A DNA stretch of 64,000 nt from Candidatus Sulfurimonas baltica (GCF_015265455.1 NZ_CP054492.1:2356001-2420000), one strand, 5' to 3'; positions 29,214-37,345 are shown, counted from the stretch's first letter. The notes: generated by a model not told the origin, from the sequence alone. Translations and numbers: made by a program.

Positions 29214-29246
29214 GTAGGTATTTGATTACCTACTTTGTGCTATAAT
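29214..29246 (+). promoter_or_regulatory. Promoter and operator of ATPase gene 1
   Basis: A perfect 7-bp inverted repeat GTAGGTA-N6-TACCTAC (29214-29233) lies directly upstream of an extended -10 element TGCTATAAT (TATAAT at 29241-29246). Bound repressor would block the -35 region. The same half-sites recur at the promoter of the second ATPase. AGGA (29266-29269) serves the ATG at 29278. Confidence 0.6.
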
Positions 29247-29277
29247 AGCTTACATAACACTTAATAGGAAACAATAA

Positions 29278-30489
29278 ATGATATCAAAACTTAGCACAGA
29301 ATCAAAAAAGTTTCTTCAGAGGAACAACCTTCCTTATAAAAGGTATTTTATTAAAAATAAAAGTATTAAACACAGACTAACCATTATTACTGGTCAAAGA
29401 GGTATAGGTAAAACTACCACAATCGCTCAATATATGAAAGAAAATAGTGATAAAAAATCATTGTATGTAAGTATGGACAACTTCTTGATTGGAGAATTGT
29501 CAATGTATGAAATAGCAGAGCTTTTTGAGCAAGTTGGTGGTGAGTTACTGTGCTTTGATGAAATTCATAAATATTCAAATTGGTCACAAGAATTAAAAAG
29601 CATTTATGACAACTTCCCTAAACTACAAATAATAGCTTCTGGTAGTTCTACTCTTGAAATTAATAAAGGCAGTCATGATTTAAGCAGAAGAGCGCATGTT
29701 CTAAAAATGCACGGAATGAGCCTAAGAGAATATCTAGAACTAACACTTGATACAGAATTCTCGATACTAACAATTAAAGACATTTTGGAAAATCATGAAA
29801 AAATTGCATTTAATATATCTGAGCAATTTGAAAAACTCAACCAAAGAATACTACCGATTTTTAAAAGATATCTAAAAGTTGGATATTATCCTTACTCTCT
29901 TGATATAAATGACGATGATATCTTTATAGATATATTAAAACAAAATATTGATATATCTATATCTTATGACCTATTATCAGTCTATCCAAGCTTGGATGGG
30001 AACAGCATGAAAAAATTAAATTTACTTTTGAAAATTATTATGCAAAGCGTTCCTTTTGTACCAGTTATTGAGAGGCTGAAAAGTTCTTTAGAGATTGGAG
30101 ATGGTCGTACCATCAAAGAATATTTTATCAAATTAGAAGATGCAGGAATTATTAAACTTTTAATGAGCTCATCTTCAAAAGGTTTACAACAGCTGGAAAA
30201 GCCAGAAAAGATATACCTTGATAATACCAACCTACTTAATATTGCTAACAGTAATATAGGAACAGAACGGGAAACATTTTTTCTAAATGCAACAGCACAA
30301 ATACACAATGTAACTTATCCAAAAAAAGGTGACTTTCTTATAGATAATAATTTTTTGTTTGAAGTCGGAGGCAGGAATAAAGGTTTTAATCAAATTAAAG
30401 ACATTCATAATAGTTTTATTGCATGTGATGATCTTGAAATAGGATATGGAAATAAAATTCCGCTTTGGCTATTTGGATTCTTATACTAA
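29278..30489 (+). CDS. AAA_14/DUF4143-type ATPase, module 1
   Basis: 403 residues. An AAA core has Walker A GQRGIGKTTT (about 38-47), Walker B LLCFDEIH and a sensor-1 like IIASGSST. A helical/winged-helix middle follows, then a C-terminal DUF4143-like end with DFLIDNNFLFEVGGRNK, which resembles a PD-(D/E)xK metal site (Asp...Glu...Lys). Such ATPases are frequent in mobile and defence contexts but poorly understood. It is followed at once by a remnant of an integrase start, and its last about 20 codons are almost identical in DNA to those of the second ATPase, although the bodies differ widely. A role with the integrase is inferred. Confidence 0.78.
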   Translation: MISKLSTESKKFLQRNNLPYKRYFIKNKSIKHRLTIITGQRGIGKTTTIAQYMKENSDKKSLYVSMDNFLIGELSMYEIAELFEQVGGELLCFDEIHKYSNWSQELKSIYDNFPKLQIIASGSSTLEINKGSHDLSRRAHVLKMHGMSLREYLELTLDTEFSILTIKDILENHEKIAFNISEQFEKLNQRILPIFKRYLKVGYYPYSLDINDDDIFIDILKQNIDISISYDLLSVYPSLDGNSMKKLNLLLKIIMQSVPFVPVIERLKSSLEIGDGRTIKEYFIKLEDAGIIKLLMSSSSKGLQQLEKPEKIYLDNTNLLNIANSNIGTERETFFLNATAQIHNVTYPKKGDFLIDNNFLFEVGGRNKGFNQIKDIHNSFIACDDLEIGYGNKIPLWLFGFLY

Positions 30490-30499
30490 GGGGCGTTAA

Positions 30500-30541
30500 T
30501 TGGCAACATACATAAGCTCAAAAAAATATCCAGGAGTTTAA
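30500..30541 (+). pseudogene. Integrase remnant (13 codons) of module 1
   Basis: The TTG start and first 13 codons (MATYISSKKYPGV) of the integrase gene at 32211 are repeated here, followed by a TAA stop. Positions 30463-30531 are identical to 32174-32242 over 69 bases. The rest of the integrase is missing, so this is the stump left by an internal deletion. Confidence 0.8.
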
Positions 30542-30792
30542 CTAGGTGTTGCACTTACTATTTGAATTGGCGTACTATATTTGATAATCTAGTTTAATAA
30601 ACTAGAACAATATTGGTACAGTTTTGGAACAATTAGTTTTAAAGTCTTTGAAGGTGTCATATTTTAGGGGATTCTAAAAGAGTGGTGCGGATGAGAGGAC
30701 TTGAAAAAAGATGTTTTATCAAGTTTCTTAAAGTATTATCAATTATCTTCAAATATCCCCAGTATAACGGTTTTATATAGGTATTGATTTTA
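30542..30792. other. Attachment-like region between the two modules
   Basis: No gene is seen. The stretch holds a 17-bp palindrome CTAGTTTAATAAACTAG (30589-30605). Two direct heptamers TTGGTAC (30613-30619) and TTGGAAC (30624-30630) resemble integrase arm-type sites. A tRNA 3'-end fragment (30683-30705) is also present. Together these look like an integrated element's attP/att boundary (inference). Confidence 0.5.
30683..30705 (-). other. tRNA 3'-end fragment (candidate att site)
   Basis: On the minus strand TTCAAGTCCTCTCATCCGCA plus CCA reads as a T-loop TTCAAGT, T-stem half CCTCT, acceptor half CATCCGC, discriminator A and encoded CCA. The T-stem 5' half and the rest of the tRNA are absent, so this is not a functional tRNA. 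Acceptor CATCCGC with this T-arm fits a tRNA-Leu, but identity is uncertain. Such fragments mark the far end of elements integrated in tRNA genes. Confidence 0.65.
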
Positions 30793-30860
30793 TCAAGTTT
30801 CATCAACTAAAGTCAACTAATTTCAATAATGGTGACGAATTCGTCACCACATTCGTCACC
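30793..30860 (+). promoter_or_regulatory. Module-2 palindromic control segment
   Basis: The counterpart of 29055-29110. It contains a perfect 18-bp palindrome GGTGACGAATTCGTCACC (30831-30848). Two bases later comes a third half-site ATTCGTCACC (30851-30860), so the sites are spaced like a multimeric binding array. It lies about 120 bp upstream of the ATPase start and well upstream of its promoter, which suggests recombination directionality or a distal repressor site. Confidence 0.65.
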
Positions 30861-30907
30861 TAAATATGATATAATCACTTTATTAAAAATAACATATTTA
30901 CTGTTAA

Positions 30908-30949
30908 TAGGTATATTCGATTGACAATTTACCTACTTTATGTTAATCT
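30908..30949 (+). promoter_or_regulatory. Promoter and operator of ATPase gene 2
   Basis: TTGACA (30921-30926), 17 bp, then TAATCT (30944-30949) form a standard promoter. The -35 box lies inside a split dyad TAGGTA (30908-30913) and TACCTA (30930-30935). These are the same half-sites as at the first ATPase, but 16 bp apart instead of 6-8. Confidence 0.55.
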
Positions 30950-30979
30950 TACTTTACATATATCCAAAAGGATGACACT

Positions 30980-32200
30980 TTGAGTTTACAACGAATGTTT
31001 GAAGACCAAGAAAAGCTACTAACAAAAGTTTCTCTTGATAAAAAAAGATACTTATACAATGAGATCAACTGGGATTTAAAATCTATAGGTATTTTAGGTC
31101 AAAGAGGTCTTGGTAAGACGACAATGATGCTTCAATATATCAAAGAGAATTTTAAAAACTCTAAAAATGCATTATATATCTCCTTAGACACACCATATAT
31201 GCAATCGGTTTTACTTATTGAGTTTGCCAGAGAGTTTGAACAAAACGGCGGTGAAGTTCTTTTTATAGATGAAGTACATAAATATAATGACTGGGCTAAC
31301 CATATTAAAAATATATATGACTCTTTGGATATAAAAGTTGTTTTTTCAGGATCATCCATTTTACAAATTTCAAAACAAAATGCTGATCTTTCTCGTAGAA
31401 CTATTATTTATCATCTTGAAAACTTATCTTTTAGAGAATATCTAGAACTTACCGATATTGAGAAGTTTGAATCATATAAACTAGATGATATCTTAATAAA
31501 GCATGAAACAATTGCCAGTGATATAAGTAAAAAAATAAAACCGCTAATGCACTTTAAAGAGTATCTTATATACGGAGCATACCCTTTTATACTTGATGAT
31601 AAAGACACATACCATCAAAGAATAATACAGATGATAAATACTATTTTAGAGACTGATTTGCCATATATAAACAAAATAGAAATGACACAGATTACTAAAC
31701 TAAAAAAACTTCTTTATATGCTTGCCGTAAATGTACCTTTCATACCAAATATAACCGACCTATCAAATGCAACTAACATATCACGTCCAAAAGTGTATGA
31801 GTATTTAGAACATTTAGAGTCTGCCAAAATTATCAATAGCATAGTTAGTCAAGCAAAAGGGTATAAAATAATGACGAAACCAGAAAAGCTTTTTATGCAA
31901 AACACCAATATATCTTATGCTCTGACATCAAATATAAATATGGGAAGCGCAAGAGAATCATTCTTTGTAAATCAGATAAAAAACGGTTCTAACTCTCAAT
32001 TAAAACTATATGATGACACAATATTTAGTTCAAAAAACGGCGACTTCCTTGTAGAAAGCAAATACACATTTGAAGTAGGCGGAAAGAATAAAGACTTCAA
32101 TCAGATAAAAGATATTCCAAACTCATATATAGCTTCTGATGACATAGAGATAGGTTATGGAAATAAAATTCCTCTTTGGCTATTTGGATTCTTATACTAA
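30980..32200 (+). CDS. AAA_14/DUF4143-type ATPase, module 2
   Basis: 406 residues, paralogous to the module-1 ATPase. Walker A is GQRGLGKTTM, Walker B LFIDEVHKY, the sensor FSGSSIL, and the C-terminal metal-site-like run DFLVESKYTFEVGGKNK. The start is TTG 30980, with AAGGA seven bases before it; no nearer ATG fits. The stop is followed after ten bases by the integrase TTG, and the AAGGGG ribosome site of the integrase begins inside the ATPase stop codon, so expression is coupled. The protein may license or power the integrase, or act in element defence; the sequence does not decide. Confidence 0.78.
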   Translation: MSLQRMFEDQEKLLTKVSLDKKRYLYNEINWDLKSIGILGQRGLGKTTMMLQYIKENFKNSKNALYISLDTPYMQSVLLIEFAREFEQNGGEVLFIDEVHKYNDWANHIKNIYDSLDIKVVFSGSSILQISKQNADLSRRTIIYHLENLSFREYLELTDIEKFESYKLDDILIKHETIASDISKKIKPLMHFKEYLIYGAYPFILDDKDTYHQRIIQMINTILETDLPYINKIEMTQITKLKKLLYMLAVNVPFIPNITDLSNATNISRPKVYEYLEHLESAKIINSIVSQAKGYKIMTKPEKLFMQNTNISYALTSNINMGSARESFFVNQIKNGSNSQLKLYDDTIFSSKNGDFLVESKYTFEVGGKNKDFNQIKDIPNSYIASDDIEIGYGNKIPLWLFGFLY

Positions 32201-32210
32201 GGGGCGTTAA

Positions 32211-33344
32211 TTGGCAACATACATAAGCTCAAAAAAATATCCTGGTGTTCAGTACTATATCAAAGATAATGGAGTCAAGTCATATTCCATTAGATATAAA
32301 GATGAAAGTGGAAAATTAAAAAGAGTACAAGTTGGTGATGAGTCTGATGGAACCACTGAGGTTTACTGTAAAAACAAACGCATAGAGATATTAAATGCTC
32401 AAAATAAAGGTGAACAACCGCCTAAAATTGTAAAGAATCATCGCAAAAAAATTATTACGCTTGATGATGTTGCAGATAAATACTTTTCATCAATGGATAA
32501 TACTACAAGCACACATGAAAGACTAAGTAAATACAATAAACATTTATCTGAGCAATTTGGAAGACACTCAATAACAAATATTAAAAAAACTGACTTAGAG
32601 GACTTACAAAAAAGTATAATAGATGATAAAAAGCTAAGTAAAAAAACTGCTAATATGATTCTTGAGCTTTTTAGCACAATATTTAGATTTGGATTTAATG
32701 AAGAGCTTTATGAAGCAGTAAATCCAGCAATGAAAGTTAAAAGATTTAAGGTGAAGAACACTAGAGAAAGGTTTTTAAGAGTATCTGAAATTGAAGAACT
32801 GTATAAGCAGGCTATATTAAAAGATGAAGAAAAAGATCACGGAGATCTACTAGAGGTTTTCGTCAAACTAGCTTTAACAACTGGTGCTAGATTAGAGGGT
32901 ATATTAAATATTAAAAAGCGGGATATTGATTTAGAAAGTGATATTATACGCATAACTGACTTTAAAAATGGAGGTGAAATTTATAGTGGATATGTAACAA
33001 AAACAACTAGAGATTTGTTAACTAATAAATTAAACCTTTTAAACTATAATGACAACTTAGTCTCATTTAACAATGATGGAAAACAAATTAGTGCTAGACA
33101 AATACAAACTAGATTAAAACCAATACTGGATGATTTGTTTAATGTTGGCCTTGACACAAAAGATAGAGCAAATAGAATAGTAATTCATTCCCTTAGACAT
33201 ACTTTCGCTTCACAACTAGCAATTTCCAATGTGCCTATTAGACAGATCCAAGAGCTTATGAATCACGCAGATATAAGAGAAACAATGAAGTATGCTAAAC
33301 TACAAGATGATGCTAATAAGAAAGCAGCTCAGAGTGTTTTTTAA
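32211..33344 (+). CDS. Tyrosine recombinase/integrase
   Basis: 377 residues. An N-terminal arm-binding-like beta domain (1-60) precedes a SAM-like core-binding domain (about 80-175) and a catalytic domain with the full set Arg227 (TTGARLEG), His326-x-x-Arg329 (HSLRH), His352 (LMNHAD) and nucleophile Tyr361. It starts with TTG, with AAGGGG at optimal spacing. It is the only intact integrase in the region and the likely agent of the tRNA-associated integration. It has no excisionase neighbour. Confidence 0.9.
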   Translation: MATYISSKKYPGVQYYIKDNGVKSYSIRYKDESGKLKRVQVGDESDGTTEVYCKNKRIEILNAQNKGEQPPKIVKNHRKKIITLDDVADKYFSSMDNTTSTHERLSKYNKHLSEQFGRHSITNIKKTDLEDLQKSIIDDKKLSKKTANMILELFSTIFRFGFNEELYEAVNPAMKVKRFKVKNTRERFLRVSEIEELYKQAILKDEEKDHGDLLEVFVKLALTTGARLEGILNIKKRDIDLESDIIRITDFKNGGEIYSGYVTKTTRDLLTNKLNLLNYNDNLVSFNNDGKQISARQIQTRLKPILDDLFNVGLDTKDRANRIVIHSLRHTFASQLAISNVPIRQIQELMNHADIRETMKYAKLQDDANKKAAQSVF

Positions 33345-33417
33345 GCACTCAACCTTTTCATTATGCAACAGCAACTGTCAACGGCGGAGTTAGTTTCAGC
33401 ATATATGTTAAAACAAA

Positions 33418-33435
33418 ATGCCTATTTAAAGGCAT
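33418..33435 (-). terminator. Terminator-like hairpin downstream of the DUF302 gene
   Basis: ATGCCT/AGGCAT stem with a 6-nt loop. On the minus strand it is followed by TTTTGTTTT, so it would end leftward transcription from the DUF302 gene. A second hairpin TGCCTC-TTT-GAGGCA (33547-33561) lies closer to the stop codon but lacks a good T run. Confidence 0.5.
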
Positions 33436-33578
33436 ACATGTAAAAAAATTATGCTGTTTTTAGTTCTTCCGTTGGCACTATAACTTTGCAACTACTGAAT
33501 GCTGACACAAAATTATAAACAGTCCCGTCCCATGTCCTCCGTGGCTTGCCTCTTTGAGGCAGAAAGTTTATTTTCTAT

Positions 33579-34484
33579 TTACTCTGTCGCTTCAACAAGA
33601 ATAGACTCAAATTGCTTTTGAGCTTTTAATAAAACATCAGTAGCTTCTTTATTCTCTACATGTGCGCTGCTCATCCAGTTATGAACTGCTGGAAAGCCAA
33701 GAACAATCTTGTCTTCATCTTTTTTCTTATATACCATTAGACTACAAGGAGCAAATGCTGCTGCTTCTGGTCTAGTTAGTGAAACAGTGTATATAACAGG
33801 AAGTTTACATATAGATATTGTTTCATAAAAGTCGTACGGGCTATCAGTTAAAGATTTATTAACGTCAAGTCTGCTTGGCACTACAAATCCGTTTAGCTGG
33901 AAGCCGTTATTTAAGCTCATTGACAAATTTTCTCTAGCTTCTGCCAAATCTCCACCATCCAAATTCAACTCATACTTAGTTACAAGAGAGTGGCTCTCTT
34001 TTAAAGAGTCTTCACTAAGTTTGTTAGTAGAGTTTGGTAATGATTTACTTAAAACAGCTAAAACCTCTTTTTCTAGGCTTTTAATAAGTTCATCGTCAAA
34101 CCCAAGTATTTTTGCCTGAGCATCTGCTGTTAATACCGATACATGTAGAGTCTCTTCATCATTCCCTTGGTAAATACCTACACCCATTGGCATAAAAACA
34201 CCAAAATCAGGATATTTTGCAACTAAATCCATAGATATTTTTTTATGATAAACAGTAAGAAGAGTAAAGACTTTAAAGCTTGTCTTTTTGAACTGAATCA
34301 TAAAAGGTTTATTCATATTAGAGTTTACCCCGATGCCAAACCCTGCATCTACAAACGCTTTTTCAATTTGTTCAGTTGTAATTGAACCATCTTTATTATT
34401 TACATCAAACAGATGCAAATCACCTTTTGCCGACAACACAGATACACTTAAAAGTGCAATAATTAAACTAACGATTTTTTTCAT
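33579..34484 (-). CDS. Exported DUF302-family protein
   Basis: About 301 residues, starting at ATG 34484 (AGGA eight bases upstream). A clear signal peptide follows (MKKIVSLIIALLSVSVLSAK). Upstream codons to 34544 have no ribosome site and would bury the signal. Two DUF302-like repeats are visible (about 30-150 and 175-300), with PMGVGIYQ and SLMVYKKKDEDKIVLGFPAVHNW as matching segments. DUF302 proteins are widespread in sulfur bacteria, periplasmic, and of unknown function. Its composition resembles the core genome more than the mobile region around it. Confidence 0.75.
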   Translation of the reverse strand: MKKIVSLIIALLSVSVLSAKGDLHLFDVNNKDGSITTEQIEKAFVDAGFGIGVNSNMNKPFMIQFKKTSFKVFTLLTVYHKKISMDLVAKYPDFGVFMPMGVGIYQGNDEETLHVSVLTADAQAKILGFDDELIKSLEKEVLAVLSKSLPNSTNKLSEDSLKESHSLVTKYELNLDGGDLAEARENLSMSLNNGFQLNGFVVPSRLDVNKSLTDSPYDFYETISICKLPVIYTVSLTRPEAAAFAPCSLMVYKKKDEDKIVLGFPAVHNWMSSAHVENKEATDVLLKAQKQFESILVEATE

Positions 34485-34652
34485 TTTATTTCCTTTGATT
34501 TTTAATTTAAGTAAATTTTTGTTTATGGAACAATATTTACCCAACCCTCTTTAACACGCTCTATGGAATGTCCCCTATAAACTAGACAAACTTTAATTCA
34601 GTAATTTAGATAAAATAATGCTAAAGCATTATGAAATTTAATAGGGTTAAAA

Positions 34653-34937
34653 ATGGCAAGAATAATTTATAGCGAAGAGTTTAGAATAGAGGCAGTAAAA
34701 CAAGTTACCGACAATGGTTACAGTATTACAGATACGGCGCAGAGACTTGGAATTCATCCAACTTCTTTAAGTGGATGGATTAAGAGATTAGAATCCCCAG
34801 AAGCTATAGAAAAGAATAAAATATCAGATGCTTCAAACGCGGAGATAAAGAAACTCCAGAAGGAACTTAAGAGAGTTACAGAAGAGAGGGACATCCTAAA
34901 AAAGGCCGCGGTGTACTTTGCAAGCCACACAAGTTAA
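34653..34937 (+). CDS. IS3-family transposase OrfA
   Basis: 94 residues with a helix-turn-helix (FRIEAVKQV...TDTAQRLGIHPTSLSGWI) and a leucine-zipper-like tail. The heptamer A-AAA-AAG lies in frame at 34898-34904. A -1 slip there joins OrfA directly to an open OrfB frame reading KYSFIKEHSQFYTVHRLCKV before the OrfB ATG. The full transposase is therefore probably the OrfAB fusion made by programmed frameshifting, as is usual for IS3 elements. Confidence 0.9.
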   Translation: MARIIYSEEFRIEAVKQVTDNGYSITDTAQRLGIHPTSLSGWIKRLESPEAIEKNKISDASNAEIKKLQKELKRVTEERDILKKAAVYFASHTS

Positions 34938-34996
34938 AATACTCTTTTATCAAAGAGCATAGTCAATTTTACACAGTTCATAGACTGTGTAAAGTT

Positions 34997-35809
34997 ATGC
35001 AAGTACACCGTAGCGGATACTATCAGTGGCTTAATCAACCTATATCCAATAGAGAACTTGAAAATCAAGAATTGCTCATTCAAATAAAAGAGGCTTATCG
35101 AGATTCAAAGGGTGTATATGGTCATAGAAATATTCATAAGGATTTAAAGGAACTCGGCATCCATGTCAATAAAAAAAGAGTAGCTAGACTTATGAGCGAA
35201 GCCAAACTCTATGGTGTTGGCACTTATAAACGCAAGCCTTACTCTAAAGCTGGTCCAGTTCATAAAGCACATCCAAATCATCTGCATCAATGTTTTATAG
35301 CAGGAAAGCCAAATGACACATGGGTTAGTGATATAACTTATACTAGAACTAAAGAGGGATGGATATTCTTAGCGACTGTTATAGATTTATATAGTAGAAA
35401 AATTATTGGCTGGGCAACAGGACATAGACAGACAACACCTTTAATTATAAATGCTCTCAAAATGGCAGTTGCAAGACTTAACAAGGACGACAATGTAATT
35501 CTTCACTCAGATCAAGGAAGTCAATACAGCGCCTATGAGTATAAAACATTTGCAAAAAAGAATAATATCACTCTTAGCATGAGCAGACGAGGCAACTGTT
35601 ATGATAATGCTGTTGCAGAGAGCTTCTTCAAAACTATAAAAAAAGAGCTTGTCAGAAAACAGATATTTTTAACGAGAAAAATTGCAGCCTCTAAAATATT
35701 TGAATATATAGAAATGTTCTACAACTCAAAAAGAAGACATAGTTATTTAGATTATATTTCACCAAATGAGTTTGAAAAAAGATACAATATGGAGTCTTCA
35801 AATATATAG
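34997..35809 (+). CDS. IS3-family transposase OrfB (catalytic part)
   Basis: 270 residues from the internal ATG. The DDE triad is intact: Asp in DTWVSDITY, Asp in ILHSDQGSQY and Glu in NAVAESFFKTIKKE. The N-terminal HTH_21 region and C-terminal RRHSYLDYISPNEFE are typical. The biologically active product should include the upstream frame reached by frameshifting at 34898-34904. Nothing suggests inactivation. Confidence 0.92.
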   Translation: MQVHRSGYYQWLNQPISNRELENQELLIQIKEAYRDSKGVYGHRNIHKDLKELGIHVNKKRVARLMSEAKLYGVGTYKRKPYSKAGPVHKAHPNHLHQCFIAGKPNDTWVSDITYTRTKEGWIFLATVIDLYSRKIIGWATGHRQTTPLIINALKMAVARLNKDDNVILHSDQGSQYSAYEYKTFAKKNNITLSMSRRGNCYDNAVAESFFKTIKKELVRKQIFLTRKIAASKIFEYIEMFYNSKRRHSYLDYISPNEFEKRYNMESSNI

Positions 35810-35855
35810 GTTTTTACTGGGTTAGTAATTGTCTAGTTTATAGGGGACATTCCAT

Positions 35856-36314
35856 GGCTCACTTACTGGAGATGGTGTAAAAGCAAGGATTAGAGAAAAA
35901 CTTCTAACTGATTGTAATCTTCATACAATAATTAGATTACCAAGTACAGCATTTTTTCCTGCAACAGTTTCTACAAACTTACTCTTTTTTACAAAAGGAA
36001 CACCAACAAAAGAGATATGGTACTATGAGCATAAACTTCCAGAGGGACAAAAGGCTTACTCTAAAACAAAACCAATTAAGTTAAGTGAATTTGATACTAT
36101 AAAAGAGTGGTGGAGCAATAGAGAAGAAAATGAACAAGCATGGAAAGTTGGTATTCAAACCATAGAAGATAATGGCTTTAATCTTGATATAAGAAATCCT
36201 CACAAAGAGGAAGAAGAAGATATACACACTTCTTCTGAACTTCTTGATATGCTTCATGCTTCATTTATAAAAAGTGACGAACTACTGAATACCTTGAAAA
36301 ATGAGTTGAATTAA
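35856..36314 (+). pseudogene. hsdM: 3' fragment of a type I modification gene (hsdM)
   Basis: An open frame of about 152 codons without a start, beginning at the IS3 right end. GSLTGDGVKARIREKLL, IIRLPSTAFFPATVSTN and LLFFTKGTPTKEIWYYEH are the C-terminal part of N6-adenine methylases of type I systems. The catalytic NPPF and FxGxG regions are missing, removed with the IS3 insertion. The stop TAA shares a base with the hsdS ATG, so the original operon order is kept. Confidence 0.85.
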
Positions 36315-37345
36315 TGGCTTGGAATAAAACCAAAATTGGAGATTTTCTTTTTGAAAGAAAAGGTAAATATAAACCCTCCGATGAAGATATACAAGGTCTA
36401 AAACGAATTGATAAAATAGATTTTAGTGGTAACTTCCATATAAGCACTAAACCTTCCAATACAAATATGATTTTAATAAAACAAGGGGACTTAGTAATTT
36501 CTGGTATCAATGTTTCAAAAGGTGCAATGGGAATATATTATTTAGAAGAGGACATAGTTGCTACTATTCATTATTCATCATATACTTTTGATAAAGAAAA
36601 AATCAATGTTGGCTATTTTAAGAGATTTCTAAAAAGTGTTGAATTTATAAGATTACTAAATGAACAAATTAAAGGTGGTATAAAAACAGAAATAAAACCA
36701 AAGCATATACTACCGTTAGAGATTAATCTTCCAGATATTCAAACTCAAAATGAGATAGTTGAAAAATTTGAAAATGTTGAAATAGATATAGATAACCTAA
36801 ATAATGAAGTTGATAATCAACAAATACTATTAAAAAAACTCCGACAATTAATATTACAAGAAGCAATAGAGGGAAAATTAACTACCTCATGGAGAGAACA
36901 AAATAGTAATGTTGAAAGTGCTTCTATTTTAATTGAAAAAATCAAGGTAGAAAAAGAGCAACTTCTAAAAGATAAAAAAATTAAAAAACAAAAACCTATT
37001 TCAGCAATAAATGAAGATGAAGTGCCTTTTAATATTCCTGATAGTTGGCAATGGTGTAAGTTAGGTGATGTAATATATGAAAATCCAAAGAATGGATATT
37101 CTCCAAAGGCAGTTGATTTTGAAACAGAAACAAAGACACTAAAACTTGGGGCAATAACATATGGATATTTTGATAATACTCAATTCAAATACATTAATGA
37201 AAAAATAGATACTAACTCTTCATTATGGTTAAAAAAAGGAGATATATTAATTCAAAGAAGTAATTCTCTTGATTATGTTGGAATGTGTGGAATTTATAAT
37301 GGTATTGATAATGAATTTATATACCCTGATTTAATAATGAAAGTA
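36314..37345 (+). pseudogene. hsdS: Type I specificity subunit, truncated in the second recognition domain (hsdS)
   Basis: About 344 residues of HsdS before an IS4-like end is entered. The first target-recognition domain spans about 1-140. The central coiled region (QNEIVEKFENVEIDIDNLNNE...LRQLILQEAIEGKLT) follows, and the second recognition domain starts near PDSWQWCKLGDVI. The reading frame runs 12 codons into the insertion and stops. Full HsdS proteins usually have 400-450 residues, so most of TRD2 and the C-terminal helix are gone. With hsdM headless and no hsdR here, the restriction system is dead. Confidence 0.85.

Larger units (their letters stand above)
28890..29277. other. Non-coding left edge of the accessory region
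   Basis: 388 bp without a credible gene. The left part is plain AT-rich sequence. From 29055 on it holds control elements of the first ATPase module: a conserved 56-bp segment, a C12T9 tract, an inverted-repeat operator and a promoter, each listed separately. I see no tRNA gene at this edge. Confidence 0.6.
34563..35855 (+). mobile_element. IS3-family insertion sequence
   Basis: About 1.29 kb. It is bounded by perfect 25-bp inverted repeats at 34563-34587 and 35831-35855, beginning ATGGAATGTCCCCTATAAAC on each inward strand. It carries overlapping orfA and orfB with a slippery site. No 3-4 bp target duplication is visible: the left flank ends in GCTCT and the right flank begins GGCTC. This suggests a deletion next to the element. 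The right flank enters the middle of hsdM. Confidence 0.92.

Noticed and set aside
30683-30705. A complete tRNA gene on the minus strand
   Set aside because: Only the 3' end is present; the T-stem 5' half, anticodon arm and D arm are missing.
29278-33344. A prophage
   Set aside because: An integrase is present but there are no phage structural, replication or lysis genes in the region.
33363-33443. A 26-codon frame (MQQQLSTAELVSAYMLKQNA...) after the integrase
   Set aside because: No ribosome site, no family match, and it overlaps a likely terminator hairpin. Too weak to call a gene.
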